Shown: in pieces, positions 14,951 through 23,286 of the stretch
Numbering within the stretch: the first letter of the stretch is position 1
How the letters are laid out: each line of letters begins with the position of its first letter
Source of the DNA: 66-474 sp035249175
GTDB lineage: Bacteria > Pseudomonadota > Gammaproteobacteria > Xanthomonadales > Rhodanobacteraceae
NCBI GenBank assembly: GCA_035249175.1
Contig: DATFGT010000113.1
Location: 1-35,036, forward strand
Direction of reading: 5' to 3'
Length of the DNA: 35,036 bases
Program-made: the position numbers and the translations under genes
The notes under the pieces: model-generated
The model's database searches: none
Told to the model about the DNA's origin: nothing
What the model saw: only the letters and a program-made list of their open reading frames with translations

Positions 14951-17160
14951 GTCGCGGGTTCCGTGAGTTGGTTGGGCTTACTGAATTTCCGCAAACCTGC
15001 CACCAATGCATTCCAGGCGCGGTCGATCATACCGCCATCCTGCTTGGGAAGGAGACGAACCTGGCCGCGCGCCATCATTCTCGCAATCTGGTCCAGTGTT
15101 CGTTCAGGCGCGGCTGCACCGCGCGCATTGACCAGCAGGCAGCGGCCGCTGGTGGGCGCGAACCAGGCGAGCTTGCGCGCAACCTTCTGGCCCTGCTGAT
15201 TGATGGTGAATTCCAGCCAGCTGCCGAACGAAAGATTTTTCAGCGTTTCCAGCGCACGGCGCTCGCTGGGCGTTAGCGGCAGCTTGCGCGGCCCGGCTTC
15301 GGAGGGTGCGGCGGCTTCGTCTTCATCGGGTTTGTGGCGCGATTTCAGGCGAATCAGAAGCTCTGTCTGGCTGGGCGGTGGCGCAGCGGCCTGCGTGGCC
15401 GGCCGTTGCGGCATGTCCAGCGCGTAGCGGGTGATCTGGTCGGCTTCGGTGGCTTGCAGCCCGACCTGGGTCAGGCCGTGGCTCAAATCCGCTGCAAGCT
15501 TGGTGTCGTCGCGTTCGATCGGCGAACCCAGCAATTGGTCGGCGGCGGCGAGCCGGCGGCGGTACGCTTCGCTGTTCTCGCCTTCGCGCAACAAGGTCAG
15601 CGTCAGGGCGTCGGTCCACGCGTTCTCCAGCAAGGCGCGCACCAGCGGCGTGGTCTTGTGGCCGGCTATGCGCTTGCTGACGGCGTCGGCGGCGGCGGCG
15701 CGCGCGTCGCGCAGCCGATCGCGACCCTGCGCGGCTTCCACTTGCCTGCGTTCGGCGATTTCGGCGCGCCGGCTGAGCAGGCGCAGGTGCGAATCGAGGT
15801 CGTTGGCTTCGCGCTCGATCACGCCAAGATCGCCCTGGAATTCCGAAGCGACCCGTTCGACGGAGCGTTGCAGACGCTGGTTCAACGCGACGTCGAAATG
15901 ATCGTCGCTGCGGTCCAGCCACAGGTTGGCCGTCTCCAGCACCAGGTTCAGCAGGCGGCGCGCGGGGTGATTCCGCACGGTGAAGAAATCATTGTCGGAC
16001 AGCGCCACCCGCAGCAGCGGCACCTGCAGGTGCGCCAGCAATTGCTGGGCGACGCCCTCCGCGCGCGTTTCGTTGAGCAACTGGTCGTAGAGCAGGCCGA
16101 CCAGATCCAGCGCGTCGCGGTGCTCGGGTTGCAGTTGCACCGCCTTTCCATCGGCGCCGCGGCGCAGTTCCGCCAACAGGTCGCCGGTCAGACGTTCACC
16201 TGCCTGCGGCGCTCCGGCCTTCCGCGTGGGCAGCGCCTGCAGCGCGGTCAGCGCTTCCTGCAATTCCGGCATCGACGCAAATTGCGCCGATTGCGCAGCG
16301 GCCGCGCGCGCTTCCGGATGCAGCGCGTGTCGGCGCGCATCGAGCAGCGTGTGCAGTTCGTGCATCGGCGGCGCGGCCGGCGGGGTGTAGTTGGTCACCG
16401 GCTCGATGGGACCCGAAGCCGGGATGTCATCGGATGCCGGCTGCGAGGGCGCCGGCCGTGGGTCCGACGACGCGCGCTTGGGCAGGTAGCTGCGCAGGTC
16501 GGGCAGGATGCCGGAGGACTTGAGGTGCTCGTTCAAGCGCCCGTAAAACGATTCGGCCGCGCCGAACAGGCGACGATCGCACAACCGGTAGAAAAGCAGC
16601 CGATGGTCGCGTTGCAGGCCGAGGTCGACGGCGGCTTCGCTCAGCACGGCCGCCAGCGCGTGGGGGCCGGGCGGCAGCACGTCGTTGTCGAGCGGGGGCG
16701 CCGCCACCAACACGGCATAGCGATGACACAGGTCGAAAATCGCGTTGCCCGCGTGCAATTCCGTGCGCGTGGACAGATCGTCCAGCGCCATGGTTTCGTC
16801 GAACTCGTGCGGATCGACCAGCGCCAGGCTCTCGGCGCTCGACTTGCCCGCCGCGCGCGCCTCCTCGGACTGCGGCCGGCCGATGCCGGCGAAGCGGCGT
16901 TCCAGCAGCGTCATCAGCCGACCCTGGAAACGCGGGCGGCTTCGCTTGATCTCCTTCAGCGCCTCCATTGCCTCGTGCTGGGCCTGGCCGCCGAGGGATT
17001 GTTCGGCGATGCGGAACAACTCGTGTTCCAGGTCATCCAGTACATTGCGCAGCAGCGGCTCCAGCAGGGCGCCGCACTCGGCCAATTGTTGCGCCAACAG
17101 GTGCCGGGCGCGTGGCGCCAGGTCGCTGCGATCAGCGAGTGTCGGCATGGTCGGTAGCAT
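14947..17160 (-). CDS. DUF1631 family protein, partner of the PilZ gene
   Basis: A 737-residue, mostly helical, acidic/arginine-rich protein of unknown function. It matches DUF1631 (once mis-annotated as a thymidine-phosphorylase-like protein) in size and in the N-terminal LLEPLLRNVLDDLEHELFRIAEQ, the central hydrophobic helices with FFTVRNHPARRLLN, and the C-terminal FGSWLEFTINQQGQKVARKL-AWF segment. That last segment resembles a degenerate PilZ-like beta region, which is inference. A low-complexity linker lies near residues 235-290. No signal peptide remains when ATG 17160 is used; GGGGA is about 9 bases upstream. Upstream starts to 17235 are less likely, and ATG 17148 is an alternative. 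Coupled to the PilZ gene. Confidence 0.78.
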   Translation of the reverse strand: MLPTMPTLADRSDLAPRARHLLAQQLAECGALLEPLLRNVLDDLEHELFRIAEQSLGGQAQHEAMEALKEIKRSRPRFQGRLMTLLERRFAGIGRPQSEEARAAGKSSAESLALVDPHEFDETMALDDLSTRTELHAGNAIFDLCHRYAVLVAAPPLDNDVLPPGPHALAAVLSEAAVDLGLQRDHRLLFYRLCDRRLFGAAESFYGRLNEHLKSSGILPDLRSYLPKRASSDPRPAPSQPASDDIPASGPIEPVTNYTPPAAPPMHELHTLLDARRHALHPEARAAAAQSAQFASMPELQEALTALQALPTRKAGAPQAGERLTGDLLAELRRGADGKAVQLQPEHRDALDLVGLLYDQLLNETRAEGVAQQLLAHLQVPLLRVALSDNDFFTVRNHPARRLLNLVLETANLWLDRSDDHFDVALNQRLQRSVERVASEFQGDLGVIEREANDLDSHLRLLSRRAEIAERRQVEAAQGRDRLRDARAAAADAVSKRIAGHKTTPLVRALLENAWTDALTLTLLREGENSEAYRRRLAAADQLLGSPIERDDTKLAADLSHGLTQVGLQATEADQITRYALDMPQRPATQAAAPPPSQTELLIRLKSRHKPDEDEAAAPSEAGPRKLPLTPSERRALETLKNLSFGSWLEFTINQQGQKVARKLAWFAPTSGRCLLVNARGAAAPERTLDQIARMMARGQVRLLPKQDGGMIDRAWNALVAGLRKFSKPNQLTEPAT

Positions 17161-17267
17161 ACGATCGGGTCCCCGTGGGCTCACATGCAAGCTTCCTGCC
17201 AGCAAGATTGCCCACAACGGGCCGATTCTATGCAAGCGCGGCGGAAAGCGCCATCACGGCGTGCAGG

Positions 17268-17450
17268 TCATTCGTTGCCGGTCTTGACCCGAACCGAGAT
17301 TGCCGAGCCATCCACTTCGACTGCCACCTGCATCGGACGGCAGCACACCGGACAATCTTCGACGTAGGCGGCGCTACCCGCCGATTCGTCCACGACGATT
17401 TCAATGGACTCCCCGCAGTACGGACAGTCGACGCCGACGAATTCAGGCAT
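17268..17450 (-). CDS. CPXCG-motif small cysteine-rich protein
   Basis: A 60-residue protein with two CxxC knuckles, C9-P-Y-C12 and C33-P-V-C36 (plus C37), the arrangement of a small zinc ribbon. From memory it fits the CPXCG-motif-containing cysteine-rich family of gammaproteobacteria, whose function is not known. Its start overlaps the 3' end of hemW by 8 bp, so it is translated from the hemW transcript. DUF1631 follows after a further 107 bp to its chosen start. Confidence 0.85.
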   Translation of the reverse strand: MPEFVGVDCPYCGESIEIVVDESAGSAAYVEDCPVCCRPMQVAVEVDGSAISVRVKTGNE

Positions 17451-18612
17451 GCCGGCGCTCCGGCTTCCGCGATGGCAGGAATGCCTCGATCAGATCATTG
17501 AGGAAGCGCCGACCCAGCGGCGTGGGTTGCAGCCGCGCCGGATCATCGATCAGCCAGCCGCGCGCGTGGGTTTCGCGCAAAGCTGTCGCGATGGCATCCA
17601 CGGGCAAACCGGTGCGCGCGGTGAAATCCGCCAGCATGACGCCATCGTTCAAGCGCAACGCGTTCAACATGAATTCGAAAGGTACCTGTCCGGCAGTGAC
17701 GGCTTCGTCGCCGCCGATGCGGTGCGGCGTGTTTCCCTGCTGCAGGTAGGCGCGCGGGGACCGGATTTTCCAGCGCCGATGGATGCCGTGCGCATCCGTG
17801 AGCTTGCCGTGCGCGCCCGCACCGATGCCGAGATAGTCTCCGAATTGCCAATAGTTCAAATTGTGCCGGCAGCGCTTGCCAGCCTGCGCGTAGGCCGACA
17901 CTTCGTATTGCGCGTAGCCCGCCGTCGCCAATCGTGCCTGACAGGCTTCCTGCATATCCCAGGCGGCATCATGATCCGGCAGCGGCGGCGGCTGCTTGGC
18001 GAATGGCGTGCCGGGCTCCAGGGTCAACTGGTAATGCGAGATGTGCGCGGGCTGCAGCGCGATCGCATGTTCGATGTCGGCCAGCGCACCCTCGAGGGTT
18101 TGCCGTGGCAGCGCGTACATCAGGTCGAGGTTGATATTCGAGTAACCCGCGTCCTGGGCTTGTTTGACTGCGGCTGCCGCCTCGGCGGAAGAATGGATGC
18201 GGCCCAGCGCGCGCAGCTTCTCGTCATCGAAGCTCTGCACGCCGAAACTGATCCGGTTGACGCCCGCCTTGCGATAACCATCGAACTGTCCGTGTTCGAC
18301 CGTGCCGGGATTGGTTTCCAACGTGATCTCGCAATCATGCGCGAACGGTACGCGTGCGGATGCGCCGTCCAGGATCGCCGCGATCGATTCCGGCGCAAAC
18401 AGGCTGGGCGTGCCGCCGCCGAAAAACACACTGATGGTTTCGCGTCCGCGCACCGCATCGTTGAAGTCGGCGAGATCACCGTCCAGGTCGGCCAGCAGGG
18501 CTGCGACGTATTCGCGCTCCGGCATTGCCGCGCGCAGCCCGTGCGAATTGAAATCGCAGTACGGGCACTTCTTCACGCACCAGGGAATGTGGATGTAAAG
18601 CGCCAGCGGCAA
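17443..18612 (-). CDS. hemW: Radical SAM heme chaperone HemW
   Basis: HemW binds heme and a 4Fe-4S cluster and is thought to insert heme into membrane respiratory proteins. The radical SAM motif is CVKKCPYC (C12, C16, C19 from the chosen start), followed by DFNSHG, SVFFGGGTPSLF, EITLETNPGTVE, RISFGVQSFDDEKLRALGR, NINLDLMYALPRQ and a C-terminal winged-helix region (HANLNYWQFGDYLG-like segment, then VPFEFMLNALRL). I chose TTG 18612 (389 residues, close to the family 378). The longer frame to an ATG at 18702 adds 30 residues that are translated from a dispersed repeat. No good Shine-Dalgarno is placed for the TTG, so the start is uncertain by a few codons. Confidence 0.9.
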   Translation of the reverse strand: MPLALYIHIPWCVKKCPYCDFNSHGLRAAMPEREYVAALLADLDGDLADFNDAVRGRETISVFFGGGTPSLFAPESIAAILDGASARVPFAHDCEITLETNPGTVEHGQFDGYRKAGVNRISFGVQSFDDEKLRALGRIHSSAEAAAAVKQAQDAGYSNINLDLMYALPRQTLEGALADIEHAIALQPAHISHYQLTLEPGTPFAKQPPPLPDHDAAWDMQEACQARLATAGYAQYEVSAYAQAGKRCRHNLNYWQFGDYLGIGAGAHGKLTDAHGIHRRWKIRSPRAYLQQGNTPHRIGGDEAVTAGQVPFEFMLNALRLNDGVMLADFTARTGLPVDAIATALRETHARGWLIDDPARLQPTPLGRRFLNDLIEAFLPSRKPERRHA

Positions 18613-18624
18613 TGAACACTTGTC

Positions 18625-18739
18625 ACCCCCTCCGTTCGGGAAAGGGCGGCGCGCAGCGCCGGGTGAGGGCCCGGGTTCACGTGGCGTCGCAGGCACTTTC
18701 ATACCCTCACGCCAACCCCTCTCCCGCAGGGAGAGAGGC
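18625..18739. repeat. CCCTCTCCC-type dispersed repeat pair between hemW and rdgB
   Basis: Two halves of a known type of intergenic repeat face each other. The left half (about 18625-18668) contains GGCGGCGCGCAGCGCCGGGTGAGGG split around a GC hairpin. The right half (18703-18739) has CCCTCACGCC and the perfect stem CTCTCCC (18719-18725) / GGGAGAG (18729-18735). A second member with the same stem lies at 26377-26400. The right half encodes the last residues and stop codon of rdgB, and the left half yields the spurious upstream extension of hemW. Confidence 0.75.
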
Positions 18740-19330
18740 AGAAAAGCGGAGCTGCGCGCGCAGCTCCGCCAACGCCTGACCGCGATGGCTGATGCGGTTC
18801 TTCAGCGCAGGTGCGAGTTCGGCGGAACCCAAACCGCCGCCGTCATCGGGCAGGAATACCGGGTCGTAACCGAAGCCATGGTCGCCCCGCGGCGCGGCGA
18901 GCACACGGCCATGCCAGCGCCCGGTCGCGATGATCGGGTCGGGATCGTCGGGGTTGCGCAGCAGCGCGAGCACGCATGTGAAGTGCGCCGTGCGCTCCGC
19001 CTCCGGCACGCCTTCGAGTTCATGCAAAAGCCTGGCGTTGTTGCCGGCGTTGTCGCCGTGCACGCCGGCGTAGCGCGCGGAATACAAGCCGGGTGCGCCA
19101 TCCAGCGCATCCACGCACAGCCCGGAATCGTCCGCCAACGCAGGCATGCCGGACGCGCGCGCGACGTGACGGGCCTTCAGGATCGAGTTCTCGACGAAGG
19201 TCAACCCGGTTTCCTCGACGTCGCCGATGCCGAGTTCACTTTGCGCGACTAGCTCGATACCGCTGCCGGCCAGCAGGTCGCGCAGTTCCGCGAGTTTGCC
19301 GGGGTTGCCGCTGGCCAGCGCCAGCTTCAT
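18707..19330 (-). CDS. rdgB: XTP/dITP pyrophosphatase (RdgB/HAM1)
   Basis: Removes non-canonical purine triphosphates (dITP, XTP) to the monophosphate, protecting DNA and RNA. The 207-residue protein starts MKLALASGNPGKLAELRDLL, the family nucleotide-binding N-terminus, then TFVENSILKARHVA, ALADDSGLCVDALDGAPGLYSARYAG and GHDGFGYDPVF-like GDHGFGYDPVFLP, and ends the domain with KNRISHRGQALAELRAQL. The last residues (about LPAGEGLA) and the stop are read from a dispersed repeat, making the tail a little longer than the family core. The start overlaps the rph stop (ATGA at 19330-19327). Confidence 0.95.
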   Translation of the reverse strand: MKLALASGNPGKLAELRDLLAGSGIELVAQSELGIGDVEETGLTFVENSILKARHVARASGMPALADDSGLCVDALDGAPGLYSARYAGVHGDNAGNNARLLHELEGVPEAERTAHFTCVLALLRNPDDPDPIIATGRWHGRVLAAPRGDHGFGYDPVFLPDDGGGLGSAELAPALKNRISHRGQALAELRAQLRFSASLPAGEGLA

Positions 19331-20043
19331 GCAGCAAGTGCTGCGCGCTGCGCTTCGACCAGTTCGCCGATGCCTTTCTGCGCCAGAGCCAGCAGCGCGT
19401 CCAGTTCCTCGCGCCGGAATGCATGGCCTTCGGCGGTGCCCTGCAGTTCGATGAAACCGCCGCCATCGTTCATCACCACGTTCATGTCGGTGTCGCAGCG
19501 GGAATCTTCCGCGTAATCAAGGTCCAGCACCGGCACCCCCTGGTACACGCCGACCGAAATCGCCGCGACCGCGCCGTGGATCGGGTTGCGTTTCAGCGCG
19601 CCGCGCTGGATCAATGCGTTCACCGCATCGACCAGTGCCACATATGCGCCCGTGATCGCCGCGGTGCGGGTCCCGCCATCGGCCTGCAGCACGTCGCAAT
19701 CCAGTGTGATCACGCGTTCACCCAGCGCCACGCGGTCCACGCAGGCGCGCAGCGAGCGCCCGATCAGGCGCTGGATTTCCATGGTGCGGCCGCCCTGGCC
19801 GCCGCGCGCGGCCTCGCGTTGCGTGCGTTCACTGGTCGCACGCGGCAGCATGCCGTATTCGGCAGTGACCCAGCCCTCGCCCTTGCCGCGCAGCCACGGG
19901 GGAATGCGTTCTTCGACACTGGCGGTGCACAGCACGCGCGTGTCTCCCATGCCGATCAGCACGGAACCTTCCGCGTGTTTGGTGTAGCGACGCTCGATCG
20001 TCACGGCGCGCAAGGCATCGGGCGCACGGCCGGAAGGACGCAT
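19327..20043 (-). CDS. rph: Ribonuclease PH
   Basis: Phosphorolytic 3'-to-5' exoribonuclease that trims tRNA precursors and takes part in rRNA decay. The RNase PH signatures are RRYTKHAEGSVLIGMGDTRV, GWVTAEYGMLPRATSER, GGRTMEIQRLIGRSLRA, TLDCDVLQADGGTRTAAITG and EDSRCDTDMNVVM. Length from ATG 20043 is 238 residues, equal to E. coli RNase PH, and aligns at MRPSGR with the E. coli MRPAGR start. In-frame ATG 20052 and GTG 20055 are possible alternatives. First gene of the minus-strand run rph-rdgB-hemW; it diverges from yicC. Confidence 0.95.
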   Translation of the reverse strand: MRPSGRAPDALRAVTIERRYTKHAEGSVLIGMGDTRVLCTASVEERIPPWLRGKGEGWVTAEYGMLPRATSERTQREAARGGQGGRTMEIQRLIGRSLRACVDRVALGERVITLDCDVLQADGGTRTAAITGAYVALVDAVNALIQRGALKRNPIHGAVAAISVGVYQGVPVLDLDYAEDSRCDTDMNVVMNDGGGFIELQGTAEGHAFRREELDALLALAQKGIGELVEAQRAALAA

Positions 20044-20086
20044 GATGGCCATCACAAAGGTATCCGCTGAGAGCGTGACAGTTTAC

Positions 20087-20106
20087 CATCGTGGCTTGTC
20101 ACGATG
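20087..20106. promoter_or_regulatory. Inverted repeat in the rph/yicC divergent region
   Basis: CATCGTG (20087-20093) and CACGATG (20100-20106) form 7-bp arms around a 6-base centre in the 78-bp divergent gap. It could be an operator or a hairpin in the yicC leader, just before the yicC Shine-Dalgarno. No clear promoter hexamers were found for either gene. Confidence 0.35.
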
Positions 20107-20121
20107 ATCCGGAAGGCCCGC

Positions 20122-20997
20122 ATGATCCGCAGCATGACTGCCTACGCGAACACGGAAGCCACCACGCCGCAAGGTTGGCTGGCGTGCGAAGTGCGGGCGG
20201 TGAATTCCCGGTTTCTCGAGACCGGCATGCGCCTGCCCGATGAATTGCGCACGCTGGAACCGAAATTGCGCGAGCGCATCGCCACCCGGTTGTCGCGTGG
20301 CAAGGTCGATGCCACGTTCCGCTACCGCCCGCCGGCGGCGGCGGCGGATCTGCTGCTGGATGAGCGCACGGCGACACAGCTTGCAACCGTTGCGGGTGCG
20401 CTCAAGGACAACTTCCCGCAGCTCGCCACCGATTTCGCGGCGTTGCTCGACTGGCCGGGACTTCTGGTGAAACCGGAACTCGACCAGGACGGCTTGACGC
20501 AGGCCGCGGAAGGATTGCTCGAGCGCACGCTGGACGAATTCATCGCCGGGCGCGCGCGCGAGGGCGAGAAACTCGCGGCGGCGCTGCGCGAACGATTGGA
20601 CGGCGTCGAACGCATCGTCGCCGAAGTGCGCACGATGTTGCCCGACATCCGCGGGGCGTTGCGCGCAAAACTGGAAACGCGATTGGCTGATTTGAAGCAA
20701 TCCGCCGGACATCAAGGATACGACCAGGGCCGTCTGGAGCAGGAACTGGTGCTGCAGCTCTCGCGCATCGACGTCGACGAAGAACTCGACCGCCTCGCCG
20801 CGCATGTGGTCGAAGCGCGGCGCGTCCTGGCGCTGGATGAACCTGTCGGCCGGCGGCTGGATTTCCTGATGCAGGAATTCAACCGCGAGGCCAACACGCT
20901 GGCGTCCAAGTCCGTCGACCCGCGCGCCACCCGCGCGGCGGTGGACCTGAAGGTTCTGATCGAGCAGATGCGCGAACAGGTACAGAACCTGGAATGA
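20122..20997 (+). CDS. yicC: YicC/YloC family endoribonuclease
   Basis: YicC is a conserved bacterial protein recently assigned endoribonuclease activity and linked to small-RNA turnover. The 291-residue product begins MIRSMTAYANTEA like E. coli MIRSMTAYA. It has the conserved EVRAVNSRFLETGMRLPDE, LRERIATRLSRGKVD, QELVLQLSRIDVDEELDRL and the C-terminal GRRLDFLMQEFNREANTLAS - K and KVLIEQMREQVQNLE. ATG 20122 has GGAAGG at 20111-20116 (5-base spacer); the in-frame ATG at 20104 is rejected. The stop overlaps gmk (ATGA), a pairing seen widely. Confidence 0.95.
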   Translation: MIRSMTAYANTEATTPQGWLACEVRAVNSRFLETGMRLPDELRTLEPKLRERIATRLSRGKVDATFRYRPPAAAADLLLDERTATQLATVAGALKDNFPQLATDFAALLDWPGLLVKPELDQDGLTQAAEGLLERTLDEFIAGRAREGEKLAAALRERLDGVERIVAEVRTMLPDIRGALRAKLETRLADLKQSAGHQGYDQGRLEQELVLQLSRIDVDEELDRLAAHVVEARRVLALDEPVGRRLDFLMQEFNREANTLASKSVDPRATRAAVDLKVLIEQMREQVQNLE

Positions 20998-21605
20998 GCG
21001 GCATTCTTTTCATCATCGCCGCGCCCTCAGGTGCCGGGAAGTCCACGCTGGTGAACGCGCTGCTGGCGCGCGAGCCGGGCATCGCGCTCTCGATTTCGCA
21101 CACCACCCGCGCGCCGCGTCCGGGCGACGTCGATGGCGTGCAATACCACTTCGTCGATCGCGAAACGTTCGAAGGGATGGTGGCTCGGGGCGACTTCCTG
21201 GAACACGCCGACGTGTTCGGCAACTACTACGGCACTTCGCGGGGCGCGGTGGAACCCATTCTGGAAGCCGGCCACGACGTGCTTCTGGAAATCGATTGGC
21301 AGGGCGCCGAACAGGTGCGCTGCGCGATGCCGGAATGCGTGTCGATCTTCATTCTGCCGCCGTCGCGCTCGGAACTGGAACGCCGCCTGCGTGCGCGCGC
21401 CACCGACAGCGAGGCCACCATTGAGAAAAGGTTGGCTGCTTCGCGCGAGGAAGTCGCGCACGCGGGCGAGTTCGATTGCATCGTGGTCAACGATCATTTC
21501 GACGATGCGGTTTCAGCGTTGCAGGCGATCGTGCATGCCGCGCGCGCCGGGGAACTCCCCCGGCAGGATCGCCATCAAACCCTAATCTCGCAATTGCTGG
21601 CTTGA
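20994..21605 (+). CDS. gmk: Guanylate kinase
   Basis: Phosphorylates GMP to GDP with ATP. The 203-residue protein opens with the P-loop FIIAAPSGAGKSTLVNALL and has the GMP-binding SHTTRAPRPGDVDGVQYHFV, FLEHADVFGNYYGTSR, VLLEIDWQGAEQVR and a C-terminal lid arginine-rich helix (SRSELERRLRARATDSE). ATG 20994 overlaps the yicC stop. In related bacteria gmk is usually followed directly by rpoZ; here the mla gene block lies between them. Confidence 0.96.
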   Translation: MSGILFIIAAPSGAGKSTLVNALLAREPGIALSISHTTRAPRPGDVDGVQYHFVDRETFEGMVARGDFLEHADVFGNYYGTSRGAVEPILEAGHDVLLEIDWQGAEQVRCAMPECVSIFILPPSRSELERRLRARATDSEATIEKRLAASREEVAHAGEFDCIVVNDHFDDAVSALQAIVHAARAGELPRQDRHQTLISQLLA

Positions 21606-21662
21606 GCTTGCGTCGCTCCGCTACCCTAGCGTGCTCGTGAACCCGGACCGCCTCGCCACGCG

Positions 21663-22499
21663 ATGAATGCCGCCGCCGATCATGTGAGGACCGCCGACGC
21701 GCTGGTGCGGGTGCGCGACCTGCGCACGCGCATTGGAGCGAAGACGATTTTCGACGGGCTCGGTCTGGAGGTGCCGCGTGGCAGCATCACCGCGGTCATG
21801 GGTCCGTCCGGAACCGGCAAGACCACGTTGTTGCGTCATCTCACCGGCCAGCTTCGGCCGGATGCGGGCAGCGTGACCGTGGACGGTGAGGAGGTCACGA
21901 AACTCTCGCGACGCGCGCTGTTCGGGTTGCGCGAACGGATCGGTTTCCTGTTCCAGAATTCGGCGCTGCTGACCGACTTCAACGTGTTCGAGAACGTCGC
22001 GTTCCCCCTGCGACAGCACGCCAGGCTGCCGGAAGAATTGTTGCGCAACATCGTGCTGACCAAATTGCAGGCGGTCGGCCTGCGCGGCGCGGCCGGCCTG
22101 ATGCCGAGCGAGCTTTCCGGCGGCATGGCGCGGCGCGTGGCGCTGGCGCGGGCGATCGTGTTCGATCCGATGCTGATCCTGTACGACGAACCCTTCGTGG
22201 GTCTGGACCCGATCGCGCTGAACCAGGTGCTGCGCCTGATCCGTACGCTCAACAAGACGCTCGGGATCACGTCGATCCTGGTCGCGCACGAACTCGCGGC
22301 GATCCGGCAGGTGGCCGACCGCGTGTACCTGATCGCCAACGGCAAGCTGGTGGCGCAGGGCGCCCCGGACGAATTGGCGCACCAAGATTCGCCGTGGACG
22401 CGGCAGTTCTTCGGCGGCGAAGCGGACGGTCCGGTGCCGTTTCATTATCCCGCGCCGGATTATGCAACGGAACTCGGGTTTGCGGGAGTCGCGCGGTGA
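21663..22499 (+). CDS. mlaF: Phospholipid ABC transporter ATP-binding protein MlaF
   Basis: ATPase of the Mla system, which moves phospholipids between the outer and inner membranes and keeps the outer leaflet free of phospholipid. The 278-residue protein has Walker A GPSGTGKTT, Q-loop LFQNSALL, signature LSGGMARR, Walker B LILYDEPFVGLDP and switch His in VAHEL. NSALLTDFNVFENVAFPLR is typical of MlaF rather than other ABC ATPases. The C-terminal tail (about 30 residues after RQFFGGEADGPVPF) is the segment that in E. coli holds the MlaF dimer. The stop overlaps mlaE (GTGA). ATG 21663 has no strong SD. Confidence 0.94.
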   Translation: MNAAADHVRTADALVRVRDLRTRIGAKTIFDGLGLEVPRGSITAVMGPSGTGKTTLLRHLTGQLRPDAGSVTVDGEEVTKLSRRALFGLRERIGFLFQNSALLTDFNVFENVAFPLRQHARLPEELLRNIVLTKLQAVGLRGAAGLMPSELSGGMARRVALARAIVFDPMLILYDEPFVGLDPIALNQVLRLIRTLNKTLGITSILVAHELAAIRQVADRVYLIANGKLVAQGAPDELAHQDSPWTRQFFGGEADGPVPFHYPAPDYATELGFAGVAR

Positions 22500-23263
22500 A
22501 CGCGAACCTTCGCCGCAACTGGTTGCTTCAAGGCATTGCCTCGGTCGGCGAATGTGGCTTGTTCTTCGTCGCCGTGCTGGGCGCTTTGCCGAAAAGCCTG
22601 CGCTACTGGCGCGAGACCTGCCGGCAGATCTGGTTCGTGGGCGCGATGAGTCTCGTGATCGTGATGACCTGCGGGCTGTTCGTCGGGATGGTGCTGGCGC
22701 TGCAGCTCTACTACACGCTGTCGATCTTCGGCGGCACCGCGGCGCTGGGTACCGTGGTCGCGCTTTCGCTGTTCCGCGAACTCGGGCCGGTGGTGACGGC
22801 GCTGCTGGTCGCGGGTCGCGCCGGCACCGCGGTCACGGCGGAAATCGGATTGATGCGCGCGACCGATCAACTGGACGCGATGGGCATGATGGCGGTCGAT
22901 CCGCTGGCCTATGTCGCCTCGCCGCGTTTCCTCGCGGGTGTGATCGCGATGCCGCTGCTCGCGTGCGTATTCAACGCGATGGGCATCTTCGGCGGGCACC
23001 TCGTCGGCGTGACCTGGCTCGGACTCGACAACGGCACTTTCTGGGGCAACATGACTTCGACGGTGTCGCTGCACAAGGACGTCCTGGACGGGCTGTACAA
23101 GAGCATCGTGTTCGGCGGAGTCGTGAGCTTGATGGCGGTGTTCCAGGGCTATACCGCGCCGCCCACCAGCGAAGGCGTCGCGTATTCCACCACCCGCACG
23201 GTGGTGTTTTCGTCGATCGTGATCCTCGCGTTCGATTTCGTGATGACGGCCTTCATGACCTGA
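22496..23263 (+). CDS. mlaE: Phospholipid ABC transporter permease MlaE
   Basis: Inner-membrane permease of the Mla complex, working as a dimer with MlaF, MlaD and MlaB. The 255-residue protein has an N-terminal interfacial helix and about five membrane segments. Family signatures are LVIVMTCGLFVGMVLALQLY, FRELGPVVTALLVAGRAGTA, MRATDQLDAMGMMAVDPLAY and the C-terminal VFSSIVILAFDFVMTAFMT. I chose GTG 22496, which overlaps the mlaF stop and gives the E. coli-like length; the frame is open upstream to 22394 but only inside mlaF. Confidence 0.94.
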   Translation: MNANLRRNWLLQGIASVGECGLFFVAVLGALPKSLRYWRETCRQIWFVGAMSLVIVMTCGLFVGMVLALQLYYTLSIFGGTAALGTVVALSLFRELGPVVTALLVAGRAGTAVTAEIGLMRATDQLDAMGMMAVDPLAYVASPRFLAGVIAMPLLACVFNAMGIFGGHLVGVTWLGLDNGTFWGNMTSTVSLHKDVLDGLYKSIVFGGVVSLMAVFQGYTAPPTSEGVAYSTTRTVVFSSIVILAFDFVMTAFMT

Positions 23264-23286
23264 CTGCATGCAGCATTGGTGATCGC

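Noticed and set aside
15334..17157. 607-codon plus-strand frame opposite DUF1631
   Set aside because: Shadow of the DUF1631 coding sequence; low-complexity Gln/Arg-rich translation with no recognisable motif.
22462..23286. Upstream extension of mlaD through mlaE in another frame
   Set aside because: mlaE is the real gene here; mlaD has a normal membrane-anchored start at ATG 23287.
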